In this document: piece by piece, positions 12,423-15,730 of the stretch
Numbering within the stretch: the first letter of the stretch is position 1
Layout: every line of letters starts with the position of its first letter
Assembly: GCA_024224995.1 (NCBI GenBank)
Contig: JAAENB010000651.1
Coordinates: forward strand, 1-15,730
DNA: 15,730 bases
DNA from: a bacterium
GTDB lineage: Bacteria; Spirochaetota; UBA4802; UBA5550
Direction: 5' to 3'
The notes under the pieces: model-generated
What the model saw: only the letters and a program-made list of their open reading frames with translations
What the model was told of the DNA's origin: nothing
Databases searched by the model: none
Program-made: the position numbers and the translations under genes

Positions 12423-13988
12423 ATGGCTATTATGACTTCATTTATGAAATCGACCGGTATTGTTGCCGCATCAACGTTTTTAAGCAGGATTCTGGGACTT
12501 GTACGCGATATTCTTTTTGCCGGTTTTTTTGGTGCCAGCGGCAACACCGATGTCTTCCTGGTTGCTTTTAGAATTCCCAATCTCCTGCGGCGCTTTGTTG
12601 CCGAAGGTACACTTACTATTTCATTTATCCCCGTATATACCGATTACCTGGTTAAACAAGGGGAGAAAGAAGCCCTTGCCCTGGCGCAAAAGACTTTTTC
12701 TATCCTGGTGATGGTTGTTATATTTCTCATTACGGCCGGTATTGTTTTTTCTCCGGAAATTATTAGCGTCATTGCCCCCGGATTTACTGATCCGGACAAA
12801 ATTTACCTGGCAGTTTCTTTAAACAGAATAATGTTTCCATATCTCTTCTTTGTCACTTTTGTGGCATTTTCCATGGGCATACTGAATTCTCACGGTTATT
12901 TTTTCGCGCCTTCTTTTTCCCCTGTTTTGTTCAATGTCGGTTATATTTCCGGTATTGTGGGATTCAGTCTCTATTTTGACGAACCCTTCTATGGGGTTGC
13001 TGCCGGTATTTTAGCAGGCGGTTTGTTTCAGCTTCTGCTGCAGATTCCCTATCTTATTAAATCCGGTTTTAAACTAAAAATTTCTATCGATTTTAACCAT
13101 CCCGGGGTTAGAAGGATTTTTAAACTGGTTCTGCCCGCTCTTTTTGCCGGGGGAATTTACCAGATCAATATTGTCATGAGCACCTTGCTTGCTTCAATGC
13201 TTAAGGATGGGAGTATATCCTATCTCTATTATTCCGACAGGTTGAATGAACTGGTTCTTGGCATTTTTATTGTTTCTATCGGCAATGTTATTCTTCCGGC
13301 CATGTCCAGAATGACTGCTGTGGATGATTATGATAAATTAAAAGAGCTTTATTCTTCTGCCATGAGCGCATCTCTTTTCCTGGCTGTTCCGGCCTGTATT
13401 GCTCTTATGATTGTGGGGTTTCCTGTTATATCTGTTTTTTTTATGCGGGGGGCATTTACTGCGGTGGAGGCTGATATGACCTATCGCGCGTTATTTTTCG
13501 CGAGCCTGGGTATTTCTTCGGTTTCTATTCTCAGGATTACCACTCCCACGTTCTATTCCCTGGAAGACAGTAAAACCCCCATCTATGCTGCTGCTGTTGG
13601 TTTTGTGCTTAATATTTCACTGGGATACCTGTTAATGCAGACAGAGCTTAAACATGCCGGCCTCACGCTGGGTAATTCCATTGCTGCCACTGTTCAGATG
13701 CTGCTCCTGCTGTTTTTACTCCGGAATAAAATTGGTAAGATCGGGTTAAAAAATACCCTGCTTTCCCTGGGTAAATTTATTACTGCCGGCGCTGTTATGG
13801 GTGTTTCCATATTCTATCTTGCGGGGCTGGTCGACTGGGTTAATGACGGGCTTTCAAGAAGGCTCCTGTTTCTCGCGGTCATTGTTCTTTCCGGGGGAAG
13901 TATCTATTTCCTGTGCTGCTGGTTCCTGCGCGTTGATGAGATGCGATTTCTTGTCAATAAAATTAAAAGCAAGATTGTGAGAAAATAG
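12423..13988 (+). CDS. murJ: Lipid II flippase MurJ
   Basis: MurJ moves lipid-linked peptidoglycan precursor across the inner membrane. The family signature is clear: STFLSRILGLVRDILFAGFFG, then TDVFLVAFRIPNLLRRFVAEG and SFIPVYTDYL, with the conserved arginines of the central cavity present. Further on, FPYLFFVTFVAFSMGILNSHGYF and a long run of hydrophobic helices, about 14 in total, complete a MATE/MOP-superfamily transporter of normal length (521 residues). The start is uncertain: ATGs at 12423, 12432 and 12444 are in frame, none with a good ribosome-binding site. By comparison with E. coli MurJ (MNLLKS...), the third, giving MKSTGIVAASTF, looks the most natural. The gene stands alone, divergent from the TPR operon and convergent with the GMC gene. 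Confidence 0.95.
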   Translation: MAIMTSFMKSTGIVAASTFLSRILGLVRDILFAGFFGASGNTDVFLVAFRIPNLLRRFVAEGTLTISFIPVYTDYLVKQGEKEALALAQKTFSILVMVVIFLITAGIVFSPEIISVIAPGFTDPDKIYLAVSLNRIMFPYLFFVTFVAFSMGILNSHGYFFAPSFSPVLFNVGYISGIVGFSLYFDEPFYGVAAGILAGGLFQLLLQIPYLIKSGFKLKISIDFNHPGVRRIFKLVLPALFAGGIYQINIVMSTLLASMLKDGSISYLYYSDRLNELVLGIFIVSIGNVILPAMSRMTAVDDYDKLKELYSSAMSASLFLAVPACIALMIVGFPVISVFFMRGAFTAVEADMTYRALFFASLGISSVSILRITTPTFYSLEDSKTPIYAAAVGFVLNISLGYLLMQTELKHAGLTLGNSIAATVQMLLLLFLLRNKIGKIGLKNTLLSLGKFITAGAVMGVSIFYLAGLVDWVNDGLSRRLLFLAVIVLSGGSIYFLCCWFLRVDEMRFLVNKIKSKIVRK

Positions 13989-13990
13989 GA

Positions 13991-14023
13991 ACCGGACATC
14001 TCTGTTGTGCCGGGATGTCCGGT
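13991..14023. terminator. Hairpin between convergent murJ and GMC genes
   Basis: ACCGGACATC (13991-14000) and GATGTCCGGT (14014-14023) form a perfect 10-bp stem with a 13-nt loop. It begins two bases after the murJ stop and ends six bases before the GMC stop, so it can serve both strands. Neither strand has a tight T-run: the minus side continues TCCTATTTTCT and the plus side AGGAAAC. It is probably a bidirectional terminator or 3' end stabiliser. Confidence 0.6.
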
Positions 14024-14029
14024 AGGAAA

Positions 14030-15592
14030 CTATATAATTTCTTTTGTCGCCTTCAGCGTCAGGGCTCCAATAGTAAGGCTCGGGTTTACCGATCCGCCCG
14101 ATGGCATTACACCGCCATCCATGACATAGAGGTTGTCCATTCCAAAGACCTTGCAGGTTGAATCCACAACAGCTGTTTTTTCACTCGTTCCCATACGGCA
14201 GGTTCCCAGTGCGTGGGAGAATGTTTCAATCGGCAGAGTATAGAACATAAGAGCTCCTGCTTTTCGCAGAATTTTTTTTGCTTTTCCGTACAATGCGGCA
14301 CGTGCTTGTATATCCCGTTCGTGATAGCGGTGATGGATTGAAAGGGCTGGCATGCCGAATAAATCTTTTTTCTCGGGGTCCGCAAAGACCCGGTTTTCAT
14401 AGCTGGGCATATCTTCCGCTATACAGAGAAGGTTTATAAGATAGTCAGAGAAAAATGCTGCCACATTCTTTAAGCCCAGGGGAGAATTTGCTTTAATAAC
14501 TCCTTTTCCAATGCTCGACACGTCCTGGATAAGACCCCAGACTCCTTCGGGCCCGGTTTTCTTTTCCGGGTCTCCGTAATAATAATCGGGAATTGCGACC
14601 TGTTTTTGCAGCACCTTGTCCGGGTTTGCTTTCCGGGGAAAGACTCCGGCAATAACGCCATTGGAATGGCGCATGAGATGCCTGCCGATTGCGTCGTTTC
14701 CCGTGGCCTCGCCAACTCCCGATGTCAGGAGCAGGTGCGGGGAGGCAAGCGCCCCGCCTGCGGCGATAATATTTTTCGCCTGTATGGTTGCCTGTTCTCC
14801 GGTTTTCTGGTCAATAATATCAACGGATTCCGCTTTTTTTTCTGAAATATTTATTTTCAGAACCCTGGTATTGGAGATGAGCGCTGCTCCCAGTTCCATT
14901 GCTTCGGGAAGTACGGTTACTGAAAGATCGTTTTTGGCTTCTATTTTACAGAGATAATGATCGCAGGTGCTGCATGAGATACATTTTTCTTTTCCGTATT
15001 TTCCGCTAAAATTTATTGCCATTGGCAGCATATAGGGATGGAGTCCCAGTTTTTCCGCTCCTTCCCATATTTTGCGTGAGGGAGCAGCCAGGACCTCATG
15101 AGGCCGATGGAGATAGTCTTTTTCCATTGGAGGTTCTGTTATATCTTTTCCCCTGATACCGGCGATCCCTAATAATTCTTCTGCTTCACGGTAGTAGGGT
15201 GATATATCTTTATACGCATAGGGCCAGGCGCTGTCCGCGTCCCGTTCTATGGAATTGGCTCTTGGTGCTCCGAGGAAATCATCTTCCCGCATTCTATAGG
15301 AAACGCCGCCGTAAAATGTGGACATTCCTCCTACTGTGTCATCGGGCCAGCTTTCTTCGATTTTTCCCTTTTTTTGGTCCACATAAAAAGGAGCTTTTCC
15401 CCTGTAGAGCGGGTCTTTAAGGTGCAGCCGGACTTCGTCCCAGCACGAGTCGTCCCTGGTTACCCATTTTCCCCGCTCTATAATAAGAACCTCTTTTCCT
15501 GCCTTCGCAAGGGTATGGGCGGCAAAAGAGCCGCCAAACCCGCTGCCGATAATTATATATTCATAACTTTTTTTTAATTGTTTAATGTTCAT
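14030..15592 (-). CDS. GMC-family flavin oxidoreductase with a four-cysteine motif
   Basis: This is a FAD-dependent oxidoreductase of the glucose-methanol-choline type, oxidising an alcohol or sugar-like substrate that is not identifiable here. The N-terminus has the dinucleotide-binding motif YIIIGSGFGGSFAAHTL followed by the acidic end of strand two (IIERG). The C-terminus has HALGTCRMG and SGGSVNPSLTIGALTLK, with the family's His and Asn near the flavin. In the middle, CISCSTCDHYLC gives the pattern CX2CX2CX4C followed by KIEAKNDLS. Similar cysteine clusters occur in related bacterial members; an iron-sulfur cluster is possible, but ligand identity is inferred. There is no signal peptide. 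Length is 520 residues. The start at 15592 is supported by GAGAG 8 nt upstream. The inverted-repeat element lies just before that site. Confidence 0.88.
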   Translation of the reverse strand: MNIKQLKKSYEYIIIGSGFGGSFAAHTLAKAGKEVLIIERGKWVTRDDSCWDEVRLHLKDPLYRGKAPFYVDQKKGKIEESWPDDTVGGMSTFYGGVSYRMREDDFLGAPRANSIERDADSAWPYAYKDISPYYREAEELLGIAGIRGKDITEPPMEKDYLHRPHEVLAAPSRKIWEGAEKLGLHPYMLPMAINFSGKYGKEKCISCSTCDHYLCKIEAKNDLSVTVLPEAMELGAALISNTRVLKINISEKKAESVDIIDQKTGEQATIQAKNIIAAGGALASPHLLLTSGVGEATGNDAIGRHLMRHSNGVIAGVFPRKANPDKVLQKQVAIPDYYYGDPEKKTGPEGVWGLIQDVSSIGKGVIKANSPLGLKNVAAFFSDYLINLLCIAEDMPSYENRVFADPEKKDLFGMPALSIHHRYHERDIQARAALYGKAKKILRKAGALMFYTLPIETFSHALGTCRMGTSEKTAVVDSTCKVFGMDNLYVMDGGVMPSGGSVNPSLTIGALTLKATKEII

Positions 15593-15610
15593 AATATTAA
15601 CTCTCTTTTA

Positions 15611-15730
15611 AGAAACTTAATTTTGCTTGTGAGCGGGCCTTGAAGTAGTATGGGCTCTTTGGATTGCTGCGGAACTCGCATCCGCTCAAACAGTCCTCAC
15701 AACCCAAAGAGCCCATACTACTTCAAGGCC
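15611..15730 (-). repeat. Inverted-repeat element, right copy (cut by window end)
   Basis: Read on the minus strand, this copy has the same order as the one at 37-177: stem, loop, stem, CCCGCTCACAAGCAAAATT, AAGTTTCTT, then a GAGAG ribosome-binding site and ATG of the oxidoreductase gene. The stem pairs 15636-15665 with 15701-15730 over 30 positions with one mismatch (15663/15703), which is a G-U pair in the minus-strand RNA. The 35-nt loop (15666-15700) matches the left loop except for a 3-4 nt centre. The outer terminal repeat on the far side is beyond the window. Confidence 0.88.

Overview
The window is AT-rich, gene-dense bacterial chromosome dominated by housekeeping genes. cmk sits directly before a six-domain rpsA, and rpmF-acpP-rnc are together. 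These neighbourhoods, the lysine- and isoleucine-rich proteins and a STAS antagonist downstream of aroB suggest a spirochaete-like organism. That is an inference from gene order and protein style; no 16S or other marker is present.

Layout. At 1-183 is an intergenic stretch filled mainly by a 141-bp inverted-repeat element (37-177). A plus-strand run follows: scpB (chromosome segregation), pheA (phenylalanine synthesis), a 287-bp intergenic stretch with a heptamer array and a 32-bp-stem hairpin, cmk, rpsA, and a membrane-anchored TPR protein. After a 180-bp gap with two GCCANTGGC dyads come rpmF, a strong intrinsic terminator, and acpP-rnc-NUDIX-aroB-STAS, where spacing is tight and some genes overlap. 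A minus-strand block (12269 to 8901) converges on it: an exported TPR protein with a charged repetitive tail, a divergent FecCD/BtuC-like permease with a 9-bp minisatellite, and an ABC ATPase that lacks several catalytic residues. murJ (lipid II flippase) is divergent from this block. It converges on a GMC-type oxidoreductase on the minus strand, and a second copy of the inverted-repeat element lies upstream of that gene at the right edge.

The least expected signal is the element pair at the two edges (37-177 plus, 15611-15730 minus). The two copies share a 34-35 nt loop and a 3' flank, but their 26-30 bp stems differ in sequence while each remains self-complementary. Both stand in the same polarity directly before a start codon, followed by a GAGAG ribosome-binding site. 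This fits either a leader RNA under structural selection or a mobile hairpin whose arms are kept matched. The second notable region is the minus-strand transporter block, whose ATPase and permease look degenerate or repurposed and where two genes carry young in-frame tandem repeats.
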